Below the pieces are notes generated by a model that saw only the letters and a program-made list of their open reading frames with translations, ran no database searches and was not told the origin of the DNA. Shown piece after piece: positions 44,025 to 53,429 of a stretch of DNA of 64,000 nucleotides. The stretch is from assembly GCA_963839645.1 (NCBI GenBank), contig CAWIVZ010000001.1, positions 248,001 to 312,000 of the forward strand. Direction: 5' to 3'. This DNA comes from PALSA-911 sp963839645 (GTDB taxonomy: Bacteria > Pseudomonadota > Alphaproteobacteria > Acetobacterales > Acetobacteraceae). Position 1 is the stretch's first letter. Every line of letters begins with the position of its first letter. The position numbers were made by a program, and so were the translations under genes.

Positions 44025-45213
44025 GTGACGCCCTCGCATCGCCTGGCGCCCCATCGCCTGGCAATCGTCATCGGCGCTCACCCAGACGCTGGCCTATGTC
44101 ACCACGTTCTACGTGCCCTCGGTCGTCATCGGGGCTGTTTCCGTGTCCATGGGCGCCTCGCCGGCCGTGCTGATCGGCGGGTTCTCCTGCGCGCTGCTGG
44201 TCAACGGCTTCGCCGCGCCGCGCATCGGCAGGCTGATCGAGCGGACCGGCGGGCGGGAGGTGCTGGCCGCCGGGTCCGTGGTGCTGGCGGCCGGGCTGGC
44301 GCTGATGGCCGCGGTGCCGACGCTGACCGGCTGGTATGCCGCGTGGGGCCTGATGGGCATCGGCATGGCGCTGGGGCTGTACGACGCCGCCTTCGCCACC
44401 ATCGGCCGGCTGCTGGGCGCGGGCTCCCGCCCGGTCATCGTCGGGGTCACGCTGATGGGCGGCTTCGCGTCCTCGATCGGCTGGTCCATGGGCTGGCTGG
44501 TCGATCTTGCCGGCTGGCGGCAGACCCTGCTGATCTATGCGGCGATCAACCTGCTGGTGAACCTGCCGCTGGAACTGTGGCTGATCCCGCGCGCCGCGCC
44601 CGCGGCCCCGGCGCCGCAGGGTACGGATGGCCGGACGGAGGGCGCGCTGCCGCCGGGCATGTTGGGAATGTTCGTGCTGCTGGCGGTGTTCTTTTCCATC
44701 CGCTCGGCGATGACCACGGCCTTCTCGGTGCATTCTCTGGCGCTGATGCAGGGGGTGGGTCTGTCCGCCGCCGGGGCGGTGGCGGCGCTGGCGCTGATCG
44801 GCCCGGCGCAGGTCGGCGCGCGGATCGTGGAATGGTTCTTCGGGCGCCATGTGTCGGCAATGACGACCTCGTTGATCGGCGCGCTGCTGCTGCCCCTCGG
44901 CGTCGTGGCGCTGTTGCTGGGCGGACCGGCGGCGGTTTTCGCCATTGCCTGGGGGGTCAGCGGCGGCATCGTCACGATCAGCCGCGGCGTGCTGCCGATG
45001 GTGCTGTTCGGTCCGCGCGGCTACGCGACAAGGCTTGGCCAGATCGCCCTGCCGACGCTGCTGGTGCAGGCGGCGGCGCCGACGCTGATGGCGCCGCTGA
45101 TGGCGGTCTTTCCGGCCGCCCATGTGCTGGGCGGCATCGGCGTGGCAGGGTTCATCGCCTTCCTGTGCCTGCTGCCGCTATGGCGGGCAAAGCCGGCGAC
45201 GGATCGCGGCTAA
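44025..45213 (+). CDS. MFS transporter; one frameshift near the N-terminus as read
   Basis: The intact body from 44113 has about eleven spans and the MFS loop APRIGRLIERTGGREVLAAG. The first helix is read in another frame (GTG start at about 44025, HRLAIVIGA) and joins TQTLAYVTTFYVPSVVIGAV if one surplus base near 44075 is dropped. Substrate unknown. The 3' end overlaps the convergent folC by four bases. Confidence 0.75.
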
Positions 45214-46475
45214 TCCTGCTTCAGGACTTCCCCGGCGAGATAGAGGCTGCCGCAGATCAGCACTCGGGCGGGGCCGGGTTGTCGGGCAATCTGGGCCAAC
45301 GCCTCGGCGATCGTCGGGCCGGGCTTCGCCACGCCACCGGATGCGGCGACGATGGCTTCCACCGGCAGCGCAAGATGCTGGCCGGGTTCGGAAACCGCCC
45401 AGATGCCGGCAGCGTGCATCAGCAGCGGGCGCAGGGTGGCGGCCGTGTCCTTCGCCTGCTTCATGCCGATGATCAGATGCGTCGGGCGGTCGGACCAGCC
45501 GGCGATATGCTCGGCCAGCACTTCCCCGGCGCCGGGATTGTGGCCGCCATCCAGCCAGAGCTCCCAGCCCGCCGGCAACTTTTTGGTCAGCCGCCCGGTC
45601 AGGCGCTGCATCCGCGCGGGCCATTCCGCGCTGGCGAGCCCGGCCCCGAAGGCGCGGGCGGGTAACGTGATGGCGGAGGCCCGCAGCGCGGCAATGGCAA
45701 TCCCCGCATTGTCGACCTGGTGCGCGCCCGGCAGCGACGGTGCGGGCAGGTCCAGCGCGCCCTGGGCATCGGTGTATCGGAAGCCGGTTCCGGCCGGTTC
45801 GATCCGCCAGTCGCGGTCCCGCAAGACCACCGGCGCGCCGACCTGCCCGGCCAGCGCCAGCAGCGTTTCCAGCGCCGCCGCCGGTTGCTTGCCGATGGCG
45901 ACGGGGATGCCGGATTTGAGGATGCCGGCCTTCTCCGCCGCGATCACGGAAATCGTATCCCCCAGCAATTCCCGGTGATCGAGCGAGATCGAGGTGATCG
46001 CCGTCGCCACCGGCCGGGCGATCACGTTGGTGGCATCGCCACGCCCGCCGAGACCGACTTCCAGCACGCAAAGCTCGGCCGGATGTTCGGCGAACAGATA
46101 CAGCGCGACGGCGGTGATCACCTCGAACACGGTGATCGGCGCGCCGTCGTTCACCCGCTCGATATGCTCCAGCGCCTCGGCCAGCGCTTCGTCGGAAACC
46201 AGTTCGCCGGCGATGCGGATGCGCTCGTTGAAGCGCACCAGATGCGGGGAGGTGTAGACGTGCACCCGTTTCCCCGCCGCCTCGCCGATCGCGCGCAGGA
46301 AGGCGCAACAACTGCCCTTGCCGTTGGTGCCGGCCACGTGAACCACCGGCGGCAGCCGCAGCTCCGGATGCCCCAGTTTCTCCAGCAACGACAACAGCCG
46401 GTCCAGGCTGAGATCGATCAGCCTGGGATGCAGCCCGTGCAGCCGGGCGACGATGCCTTCTACGCGGGAGCTCAC
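45210..46475 (-). CDS. folC: Bifunctional folylpolyglutamate synthase / dihydrofolate synthase
   Basis: The 421-residue Mur-ligase-type enzyme has the P-loop VAGTNGKGSCCAFLRAIGEAAG, YTSPHLVRFNERIRIAGE, and LEVGLGGRGDATNV. SLDHRELLGDTISVIAAEKAGI follows, with a C-terminal domain containing LDGGHNPGAGEVL. It adds glutamate to folates. The start overlaps the accD stop (ATGA), completing the trpBA-accD-folC cluster. Confidence 0.95.
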   Translation of the reverse strand: MSSRVEGIVARLHGLHPRLIDLSLDRLLSLLEKLGHPELRLPPVVHVAGTNGKGSCCAFLRAIGEAAGKRVHVYTSPHLVRFNERIRIAGELVSDEALAEALEHIERVNDGAPITVFEVITAVALYLFAEHPAELCVLEVGLGGRGDATNVIARPVATAITSISLDHRELLGDTISVIAAEKAGILKSGIPVAIGKQPAAALETLLALAGQVGAPVVLRDRDWRIEPAGTGFRYTDAQGALDLPAPSLPGAHQVDNAGIAIAALRASAITLPARAFGAGLASAEWPARMQRLTGRLTKKLPAGWELWLDGGHNPGAGEVLAEHIAGWSDRPTHLIIGMKQAKDTAATLRPLLMHAAGIWAVSEPGQHLALPVEAIVAASGGVAKPGPTIAEALAQIARQPGPARVLICGSLYLAGEVLKQD

Positions 46476-47344
46476 GCCGCCTTCGGTGCCTCGGAAAGTT
46501 CCTTCACGCGCAGCAGGCCGATGACCCGCGCCAGGGTGGAGCGCATCTCGTCGCGCTTGACCACCATGTCGACGATGCCATGCTTGTGCAGGTATTCCGC
46601 CCGCTGGAAGCCTTCGGGCAGGGTCTCGCGCACCGTCTGCTCGATCACCCGCGCGCCGGCGAAGCCGATCAGCGCCTGCGGCTCGGCGATGTGGATATCG
46701 CCCAGCATGGCGAAGCTGGCGGTAACGCCGCCGGTGGTCGGATCGGTCAGCACGACGATGTAGGGCAGGCCGGCATCCTTCACCAGCCTGGTGGCGATCA
46801 CGCTGCGCGGCATCTGCATCAGGCTGATCGCGCCTTCCTGCATGCGCGCGCCACCCGATGCGGTGAACACGACCAGCGGCGCATCCTGCAGCACCGCGAG
46901 CCGGGCCGCGGCGACCAGCGCCTCGCCCACACCCGCACCCATGGAGCCGCCCATGAACTCGAACGCCATCGCCGCGACCACCGCCTTCTGGCCCTCGATC
47001 GCGCCGGAGGCGACCAGGATGGCGTCGTCCATGTGCGTCTTGTCGCGGGCCTCCTTCAGCCGGTCCGCGTAGCGCTTGGAATCGCGGAAGCGCAACGGAT
47101 CGGCCGGCACCTTGGGAAGCTCGATCCGGGTGAAACCTTCATCCAGCGTCCATTTCAGCCGCTCGGTGGCGGTGGCGCGCATGTGATGGCCGCACTGGCT
47201 GCACACCTTGTGGGTGGTTTCCAGATCCAGATGGAAGATCATCTGCTGGCAGTTCGGGCATTGGTGCCAGAGATTGTCCGGCACCTCGCGCGAGGCGAAC
47301 AGGGTACGGATTTTCGGGCGAAGAACCTCGGTCAGCCAGCTCAT
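46472..47344 (-). CDS. accD: Acetyl-CoA carboxylase carboxyltransferase subunit beta
   Basis: The 290-residue protein has an N-terminal four-cysteine zinc ribbon (CPNCQQMIFHLDLETTHKVCSQCGHH) and the carboxyltransferase fold (AMAFEFMGGSMGAGVGEALV, FTASGGARMQEGAISLMQM, ALIGFAGARVIEQTVRETLPEGFQ). With AccA it transfers the carboxyl from biotin to acetyl-CoA, giving malonyl-CoA. It starts three bases after trpA. Confidence 0.96.
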   Translation of the reverse strand: MSWLTEVLRPKIRTLFASREVPDNLWHQCPNCQQMIFHLDLETTHKVCSQCGHHMRATATERLKWTLDEGFTRIELPKVPADPLRFRDSKRYADRLKEARDKTHMDDAILVASGAIEGQKAVVAAMAFEFMGGSMGAGVGEALVAAARLAVLQDAPLVVFTASGGARMQEGAISLMQMPRSVIATRLVKDAGLPYIVVLTDPTTGGVTASFAMLGDIHIAEPQALIGFAGARVIEQTVRETLPEGFQRAEYLHKHGIVDMVVKRDEMRSTLARVIGLLRVKELSEAPKAA

Positions 47345-47347
47345 GTC

Positions 47348-48193
47348 CTAATCTCCATTTGACCTGGCCCCTTGGCGCGCGCCGCGCACGCCCTCGGCCA
47401 GGCCGCGCACCTGGTCCAGGACGCGGCGCACCGCCTCCGGCTTCGCCCGGCCCTGCTCGTCCAGGCTGTGGAACAGCGTGTCGATCAGCGCCGAGGCGAC
47501 CACGGCGGCATCGCCGGTTCGCACCGCCTCCGCTGCCTGCTCGGGCGTGCGCACGCCGAAACCCACCGCGATCGGCAGGTCGGTGACCCGGCGGATGCGC
47601 GGCATCGCCGCCGCCAGTTCCGCAGCACTGGCGGTGCGGGTGCCGGTGATGCCGGTGATGGAAACGTAATAGACGAACCCGGAACTGCCATTCAGCACCA
47701 GCGGCATGCGCTGGTCATCCGTGGTGGGTGCGACCAGGCGGATGATGTCGAGACCATTGGCGGCGGCGAACGGCGCCAGCAGGTCGGCCTCCTCGGTCGG
47801 CAAATCCACCACGATCAGCCCGTCCACACCCGACGCGGCGGCGTCGACGCAGAACCGCTCCGGCCCATAGGACAGGATCGGGTTGAGGTAGCCCATCAGC
47901 ACGATCGGGGTGGCGTTATCCTCGGTGCGGAAATCGCGCACCATCGCCAGCGTGCGCGCCACGGTGGCGCCGGCGCGCAGCGCGCGCAGGCCGGCGGCCT
48001 GAATGATCGGGCCGTCCGCCATCGGGTCGGTGAACGGCATGCCGATCTCGATCAGATCGGCCCCCGCGCCGGGCATGCCACGCAGGATGGCCATGGAGGT
48101 GGCGGGATCGGGGTCCCATGCCTCCAGGAAGGGGATCAGCGCGCCACGGTTCTGGGCGCGCAGTTCGGCGAAGCGGGCGGCAATGCGGCTCAT
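47348..48193 (-). CDS. trpA: Tryptophan synthase alpha subunit
   Basis: The 281-residue TIM barrel has LIPFLEAWDPDPATSM (an unusual variant; most have YxxAGDP), the catalytic Glu in LIEIGMPFTDPMADGPIIQAA, and the active-site Asp in GVDGLIVVDLPTEEAD. SSGFVYYVSITGITGTR is the phosphate-binding loop. It releases indole to TrpB. It lies 14 bases downstream of trpB. Confidence 0.95.
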   Translation of the reverse strand: MSRIAARFAELRAQNRGALIPFLEAWDPDPATSMAILRGMPGAGADLIEIGMPFTDPMADGPIIQAAGLRALRAGATVARTLAMVRDFRTEDNATPIVLMGYLNPILSYGPERFCVDAAASGVDGLIVVDLPTEEADLLAPFAAANGLDIIRLVAPTTDDQRMPLVLNGSSGFVYYVSITGITGTRTASAAELAAAMPRIRRVTDLPIAVGFGVRTPEQAAEAVRTGDAAVVASALIDTLFHSLDEQGRAKPEAVRRVLDQVRGLAEGVRGARQGARSNGD

Positions 48194-48206
48194 GCTATCG
48201 GTCCGA

Positions 48207-49439
48207 TCACATCTTGAAGTCGAGATGGTCGGCCACCGTGAAGATGTCCTTGTCGCCCCGGCCGCACAAATTCATCAGGATGATCTTTTCCTTGTCCATC
48301 TCCGGCGCGATCTTGGCGACATGCGCCAGCGCATGCGCCGGTTCCAGGGCCGGGATGATGCCCTCGGTGCTGGTGCAGAGCTGGAACGCGGCCAGCGCCT
48401 CCTTGTCCGTCGCGGCGACGTATTCGACCCGGCCGATATCGTGCAGCCAGGAATGTTCCGGACCGATGCCGGGGTAATCGAGGCCGGCGGAAATCGAATG
48501 CGCCTCCTCGATCTGACCGTCCTCGTTCTGCAGCAGGTAGGTGCGGTTGCCGTGCAGCACGCCCGGGCGGCCGCGCAACAGGCTGGCCGCGTGCTCGTGC
48601 GTGTCCAGGCCGTGCCCGGCCGCTTCCACGCCGATCAGGCGGACCGACGGATCATCGAGGAACGGATGGAACAGGCCCATGGCGTTCGAGCCGCCGCCGA
48701 TGCAGGCGACCGCGACGTCCGGCAGGCGGCCCTCGGCCGCCAGCATCTGTTGTTTGGCTTCCTCGCCGATCACCGACTGAAAGTCGCGCACCATCATCGG
48801 ATACGGGTGCGGGCCGGCGACCGTGCCGATCAGGTAATAGGTGTTCGACACGTTCGCCACCCAGTCGCGCAGCGCGTCGTTCATCGCGTCCTTCAGGGTG
48901 CCGGCGCCGGACGTGACGGGGATCACTTCGGCGCCGAGCAGCTTCATCCGGAACACGTTGGGCTTCTGCCGCTCCACGTCGGTGGCGCCCATGTAGATGG
49001 TGCAGGGCAGGCCGAACAGCGCGCACATGGTGGCGGTGGCGACGCCGTGCTGGCCGGCGCCGGTTTCCGCGATGATGCGGGTCTTGCCCATGCGCTTGGC
49101 CAGCAGGATCTGGCCCATGCAGTTATTGGCCTTGTGGCTGCCGGTGTGGTTCAGCTCATCGCGCTTGAAATAGACCTTTGCCCCGCCCAGCCGATCGGTC
49201 AGGCGCTGGGCGAACCACAACGGCGTCGGGCGGCCGACATAATGGGTCATGTAGCCGGCGAGTTCCTTCTGGAACGCCGGGTCGGCCTTGGCTTCCCTGT
49301 AGGCCTTCTCCACGTCCAGGATGATCGGCATCAGGGTCTCGGCCACGAAGCGGCCGCCGAATTCACCGAAGCGGCCGCGGGCATCCGGGCCGCTGCGCAG
49401 GGAGTTTGCCCCTGGTACAGGAGCGATGGGCTTGTTCAC
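48207..49439 (-). CDS. trpB: Tryptophan synthase beta subunit
   Basis: The 410-residue PLP enzyme has the active-site Lys in ELNHTGSHKANNCMGQ, ETGAGQHGVATAT, CIGGGSNAMGLFHPF and AGLDYPGIGPEHSWL. It joins indole with serine. In many alphaproteobacteria trpF precedes trpB; here a family A palindrome occupies that place. It leads the trpB-trpA-accD-folC run. Confidence 0.96.
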   Translation of the reverse strand: MNKPIAPVPGANSLRSGPDARGRFGEFGGRFVAETLMPIILDVEKAYREAKADPAFQKELAGYMTHYVGRPTPLWFAQRLTDRLGGAKVYFKRDELNHTGSHKANNCMGQILLAKRMGKTRIIAETGAGQHGVATATMCALFGLPCTIYMGATDVERQKPNVFRMKLLGAEVIPVTSGAGTLKDAMNDALRDWVANVSNTYYLIGTVAGPHPYPMMVRDFQSVIGEEAKQQMLAAEGRLPDVAVACIGGGSNAMGLFHPFLDDPSVRLIGVEAAGHGLDTHEHAASLLRGRPGVLHGNRTYLLQNEDGQIEEAHSISAGLDYPGIGPEHSWLHDIGRVEYVAATDKEALAAFQLCTSTEGIIPALEPAHALAHVAKIAPEMDKEKIILMNLCGRGDKDIFTVADHLDFKM

Positions 49440-49511
49440 GTCGTGGGGTTCTCCGAAGCCGGGAGATTTTCCCGGAAAGGCGGGTCATAGCGCAGGGCGC
49501 GCGCTGGGGGG

Positions 49512-49716
49512 AAGAAAGGCCAGGGGCCCTGCCCCTGGACCCCGCTAAGGGCTCGCCCTTAGAACCCCATACTGGTTTGGGAGTGGCAGGAGGGCCAACC
49601 CGGACCTAGCAAGGTCTCGGTCGGCCCTCCTGCCACTCCCAAACAATGGAAGGTTTCCAAAGGCGAGCCTTTGGCGGGGGTCGAGGGGGCAGAGCCCCCT
49701 CGCCTTGCTTCCTTCA
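49512..49716 (-). repeat. Family A palindromic intergenic element, copy A5
   Basis: Reverse orientation relative to A2-A4. Left side: CCAGGGGC/GCCCCTGG and CTAAGGGC/GCCCTTAG hairpins. Central stem: GTTTGGGAGTGGCAGG / CCTGCCACTCCCAAAC around ACCTAGCAAGGT. Right side: CCAAAGGC/GCCTTTGG and a GGGGGC/GCCCCC hairpin. It lies upstream of trpB and abuts the 3' end of the cupin gene. Confidence 0.85.
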
Positions 49717-50151
49717 GCCGGGGAAGTTCGCCGGCTTGTCGCAAACCTTGGTGCCCATGTCCGCGGGGATGGAGATCTCAAGGATTTCCAGATCGTCGGC
49801 GGCGCGGGTTTCGTTGTGCTTGGTGTTGCCGGGGATATAGAGGCTGTCGCCTTCCTTGCAGACGATGGTGCGTCCGTCCTCGAACTGCAGTTCCACCCAG
49901 CCCTTGACCATGTAGATGAACTGGCCTTCGCAGACATGGTAGTGCCAGCCGGTTTCCCGGGTCAGGCCCTGGGTGCCGATGGTCACCTGGGCGCGCACGG
50001 CGCCGCCGCTGGCGGTGGTGACGCCGAGTTCGCGGTACTTGAAGAAATCGCGGCGGCCCTGCACGAGGATCGGGTCGCTGGCGGGGGCATAGGCGATCTT
50101 GCCCTTTTCGAAGGCGGCGGTGGCTGCCTTGCTGAGTGTGGCCGATGACAT
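49714..50151 (-). CDS. Cupin domain protein
   Basis: The 145-residue single-domain cupin has metal ligands visible in GWHYHVCEGQFIYMV (two His, Glu) and GDSLYIPGNTKHNE (His). Cupins of this size serve as small dioxygenases, isomerases or sensors; the function is not assigned. The chosen start MSSATLSKAATAAF gives the usual length. It precedes the A5 palindrome. Confidence 0.8.
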   Translation of the reverse strand: MSSATLSKAATAAFEKGKIAYAPASDPILVQGRRDFFKYRELGVTTASGGAVRAQVTIGTQGLTRETGWHYHVCEGQFIYMVKGWVELQFEDGRTIVCKEGDSLYIPGNTKHNETRAADDLEILEISIPADMGTKVCDKPANFPG

Positions 50152-50256
50152 GGCACGTCTCCTGCTGATTGGGGGGAAGGCATTCCCGGTCCACGGTTCT
50201 GCGACCGATCGGGCAACGTTAGCCCCCAACGCCCGTCCGCGGCAACGTTCCCGCGT

Positions 50257-51129
50257 TCAGACCAGCAGCAGCGCCACGCCGCCGGTGGCGGCGGGATCGA
50301 CCAGCAGCCCCGCCGGGACGCGGCGATGCGGGATGCGCTGCGCAGCCAGCAGCCCCTCGGCGGCGGTTCCGGCATCGTCGGTCCGCACCGCGATGCCGGC
50401 GATGAACGGCAGGCAGGGAATGGCGATGCCGGGGAAAACCTGGCCCACCGCCTCCGGCGGCAGCATCCGGACCTTGCCGCGCGGCAGATCCAGCTGAAAC
50501 CCGCCCTCGGGATCCGGCACCACCGGCCGGCCGGCGAGGACAGAGAAGCGCGCGGCGGTTTCGGCCGGCTGCTCCACCGCCAGCACGATTTCGGCCAGTG
50601 CGACCGCGTGATTGGGGTGGACCATGAACCGTTCCTGCCAGATCGCCTCGGGCGTCAAATGGTGGATCAGCTGGATGCGGCCTTCCACGGGATCGGGCAA
50701 CGGCAGGCGGGCGAACCGAGCCTTCGGGCCGGCGGGGTCGGCGTCATCCACCGGGCGTTCGAGATACGCGACGCCGGGGATGTCGATACCGGCGCGGCGC
50801 AATCTGGTCAGATTGGCATCCTCGTCGGCGATCGACAGAGCCAGGATGTGGATGCCGGCATAGCGCGCCAGAAAGCGGTCCAGGGTATTGCTGAAGGCAC
50901 CGGGATCGACGATCGCAATCAGTTCCAGATAGCCCTCCCGCAGCATGATGCAGCGGTTGCCGGTGCCGAACGGCACCACGGGGCCGTCCGGGGTGCGCTT
51001 GCCGGAGTGGCGGGCCAGCGGGGTGAGGCAGAAGCCGAGCGCTTCCCATTTCGCCGCCAGGGCGCCGAGGTCGTTGCCGGCGATGCCGACGTGATCGAGG
51101 GCGTCAGCACTGGCCAAGGCGGCGCTCAT
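50257..51129 (-). CDS. VOC family (glyoxalase-like) protein
   Basis: The 290-residue two-domain protein begins DALDHVGIAGNDLGALAAKWEALGF, with EGYLELIAIVDPGAF, IQLIHHLTPEAIWQERF and HPNHAVALAEIVLAVEQP marking the vicinal-oxygen-chelate fold (Glyoxalase_3-like). Metal ligands are probably His12, Glu and the HP-NH pair. Its ATG overlaps the stop of the glutathione transferase gene, so the two are coupled. Confidence 0.8.
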   Translation of the reverse strand: MSAALASADALDHVGIAGNDLGALAAKWEALGFCLTPLARHSGKRTPDGPVVPFGTGNRCIMLREGYLELIAIVDPGAFSNTLDRFLARYAGIHILALSIADEDANLTRLRRAGIDIPGVAYLERPVDDADPAGPKARFARLPLPDPVEGRIQLIHHLTPEAIWQERFMVHPNHAVALAEIVLAVEQPAETAARFSVLAGRPVVPDPEGGFQLDLPRGKVRMLPPEAVGQVFPGIAIPCLPFIAGIAVRTDDAGTAAEGLLAAQRIPHRRVPAGLLVDPAATGGVALLLV

Positions 51130-51791
51130 GCCGGGTCCTCGTAGCCGGCTCGAACCCATTCTTCGGGCTCGGCGGCGGCGGCATCGTACCATTCGACCAT
51201 CAGCGGATGCGCCCGAACGGCAGCGCAATAGGCCCGCGTGGCGGGGGAGAGGTCGGGCGCATAGGTTAGCAGACGGGTGACGATCGGCGCGTACATGGCG
51301 TCCGCACCGTTGAATTGCGCGCCAAACAGGAAAGACCCACCGGCGCCGAAGCGAGCGCGGGTTTCGGCCCATAGCGCCTCGATCCGCGCGATGTCCGCCA
51401 GCGCTCCTGGCGTACGACCCCGACCGGTGAAATCGCGGCCGAAGTTCATCGGCATGGCCATGCGCAGGTCGCGAAAGCCGCCGTGCATTTCGGTGGCGAT
51501 GACGCGCGCATGGGTGCGCGCGGCGAAATCCGCCGGCCAGATCTTGCCGGAAACCTCGGCGCAATACTCGCAGATCGCCAGGGTCTCCCAGACCCGATGG
51601 CCGTTATGCTCCAGATAAGGTGCCAGGCCGCTCGGCGACAACGCCTTCAGTGCCGGCGTGGGCTGTCCTCCACCGGCCAGCGGCACGACGATTTCTTCCA
51701 CATCCAATCCGGCCAGCCGCACCGCCAGCCAGCCGCGCAGCGACCACGAAGAATAGCGGCGCGTACCCAGAATCAACCGACCAACCGGCAT
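51126..51791 (-). CDS. Glutathione S-transferase family protein
   Basis: The 221-residue protein has a thioredoxin-like N-terminal domain (RLILGTRRYSSWSLRGWLAVRLAGL) where the SSWS motif takes the catalytic Ser position. LSPSGLAPYLEHNG (cis-Pro-like) and WETLAICEYCAEV bind glutathione. The all-helical C-terminal domain follows. It is upstream of and overlapping the VOC gene, a plausible detoxification pair. Confidence 0.88.
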   Translation of the reverse strand: MPVGRLILGTRRYSSWSLRGWLAVRLAGLDVEEIVVPLAGGGQPTPALKALSPSGLAPYLEHNGHRVWETLAICEYCAEVSGKIWPADFAARTHARVIATEMHGGFRDLRMAMPMNFGRDFTGRGRTPGALADIARIEALWAETRARFGAGGSFLFGAQFNGADAMYAPIVTRLLTYAPDLSPATRAYCAAVRAHPLMVEWYDAAAAEPEEWVRAGYEDPA

Positions 51792-51855
51792 TTCATCCCT
51801 GTCCTTCCTCCTAGGTTGGCGGCAGGATGCCACGGCAAAGCACAGGAAAACACCC

Positions 51856-53184
51856 ATGAACGAAATGCCCGCCAGGCCCAATAATCTTGACGCCTTCTGG
51901 ATGCCGTTCTCTTCCAATCGCACCTACAAGGAAACGCCGCGCATGCTCGCCCGCGCGGAGGGCATGAGCTACTTCACCCCGGAAGGCCGCGAGATCATCG
52001 ACGGCACCGCCGGCCTCTGGTGCGTCAATGCCGGGCATGGCAGGCGCGAGATCACCGAGGCGATCCAGAAGCAGGCCGCGGTTATGGATTACGCGCCCAG
52101 CTTCAACATGGGCCACCCGATCGCCTTCCAGGCCGCGGCCAAGGTGGCGGAACTGACGCCGGACGGCATGGACCGGATCTTCTTCACCAATTCAGGCTCG
52201 GAAGCCGCCGACACCGCGCTGAAGATCGCCCTGGCCTATCACCGCGCCCGCGGCGATGCCGGCCGCGTGCGGCTGATCGGGCGGGAGCGCGGCTACCACG
52301 GCGTCGGCTTCGGCGGCATGTCGGTGGGCGGCATCGGCGCCAATCGGAAACAATTCGGCGCGCTGCTGCCCTATGTGGACCACCTGCCGCACACCCATTT
52401 GCCGGAGCAGAACGCCTTTTCCCGCGGCATGCCGGCGCATGGCGCGCACCTGGCCGAAACGCTGGAGAACCTGGTGGCGCTGCACGGCGCGGAAACCATC
52501 GCGGCCGTCATGGTCGAGCCGCTGGCCGGATCGACCGGGGTGCTGATCCCGCCGGTCGGCTACCTGGAGCGCCTGCGGCAGATCTGCACCAAGCACGGCA
52601 TCCTGCTGATCTACGATGAGGTCATCACCGGCTTCGGCCGCATCGGCGCGCATTTCGGCGCCGAGCGCTTTTCCGTCATTCCCGACATCATGACCATGGC
52701 CAAGGGCCTGACCAACGCCGCGGTGCCGATGGGTGCGGTGGCGGTGGCTGAAACCGTCTACTCCGCCATCGTGGACGGCGCGCCGGCCGGGATCGAGCTG
52801 TTCCACGGCTATACCTATTCCGGCCATCCGCTCGCCTCGGCCGCTGCGATCGCATCGGTGGACCTGCATAAAAGCGAGGACCTGCCCGGCCGCGCCCGGG
52901 CGATGGCGCCGTATTTCGAGGACGCGGTGCACAGCCTGAAGGGCCTGCCCAACGTCGTCGATCTGCGCAACCTGGGCCTGGTGGCCGGCATCGAACTCGC
53001 GCCGCGCGCCGGCAAGCCGACCGAGCGGGCAATGCGCATCATGAACCGCTGCTTCGACGCCGGCGTGCTGATCCGCACCACCGGCGACATCATCGCACTG
53101 TCCCCGCCGCTGATCGTCGAGAAGCCGCATGTGGACCGCATCTTCGGCACCCTGGCGGACGCGATCCGGGCCGAAGCGCAGTAA
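51856..53184 (+). CDS. Omega-amino acid--pyruvate aminotransferase
   Basis: The 442-residue class III aminotransferase has DAFWMPFSSNRTYKETPRML at the N-terminus, FFTNSGSEAADTALKIALAYHRAR, YDEVITGFGRIG (PLP-binding Asp), and Lys in MTMAKGLTNAAVPMG. The FSSNR segment is typical of beta-alanine:pyruvate / omega-amino acid transaminases. It is divergent from the GST gene and followed by palindrome B2. Confidence 0.9.
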   Translation: MNEMPARPNNLDAFWMPFSSNRTYKETPRMLARAEGMSYFTPEGREIIDGTAGLWCVNAGHGRREITEAIQKQAAVMDYAPSFNMGHPIAFQAAAKVAELTPDGMDRIFFTNSGSEAADTALKIALAYHRARGDAGRVRLIGRERGYHGVGFGGMSVGGIGANRKQFGALLPYVDHLPHTHLPEQNAFSRGMPAHGAHLAETLENLVALHGAETIAAVMVEPLAGSTGVLIPPVGYLERLRQICTKHGILLIYDEVITGFGRIGAHFGAERFSVIPDIMTMAKGLTNAAVPMGAVAVAETVYSAIVDGAPAGIELFHGYTYSGHPLASAAAIASVDLHKSEDLPGRARAMAPYFEDAVHSLKGLPNVVDLRNLGLVAGIELAPRAGKPTERAMRIMNRCFDAGVLIRTTGDIIALSPPLIVEKPHVDRIFGTLADAIRAEAQ

Positions 53185-53427
53185 GCAAGAATGGGGCTTT
53201 GCCCCAAACCCCAGGAGGGCTCCGCCCCTCCACCCCGCAAGGGAACTCGTTCCCTTGACCCTTTTAAATTGGTTTGTTGGGAAAGGGGGCATGCCGAAGC
53301 CTCTCGACGGCTACGTCGGTTGCGCCCCCTTTCCCAACAAACCAGTCCAAGGGGTTGAGGGGACTAGTCCCCTCACGGGTGCAGGGCAGCGCCCTGCCGG
53401 GGTCTGGGGCGGAGCCCCAGCCTTGCT
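53184..53427 (+). repeat. Family B palindromic intergenic element, copy B2
   Basis: Ends AGCAAG/CTTGCT. Left arm hairpins are GGGGCTTTGCCCC, GGAGGGCTCCGCCCCTCC and AAGGGAACTCGTTCCCTT. Central stem TTTGTTGGGAAAGGGGGC pairs with GCCCCCTTTCCCAACAAA around a loop of about 38 bases (53289-53327). Right arm hairpins are TGAGGGGACTAGTCCCCTCA, GCAGGGCAGCGCCCTGC and TGGGGCGGAGCCCCA. It lies between two convergent genes and may end both messages. Confidence 0.88.
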
Positions 53428-53429
53428 AT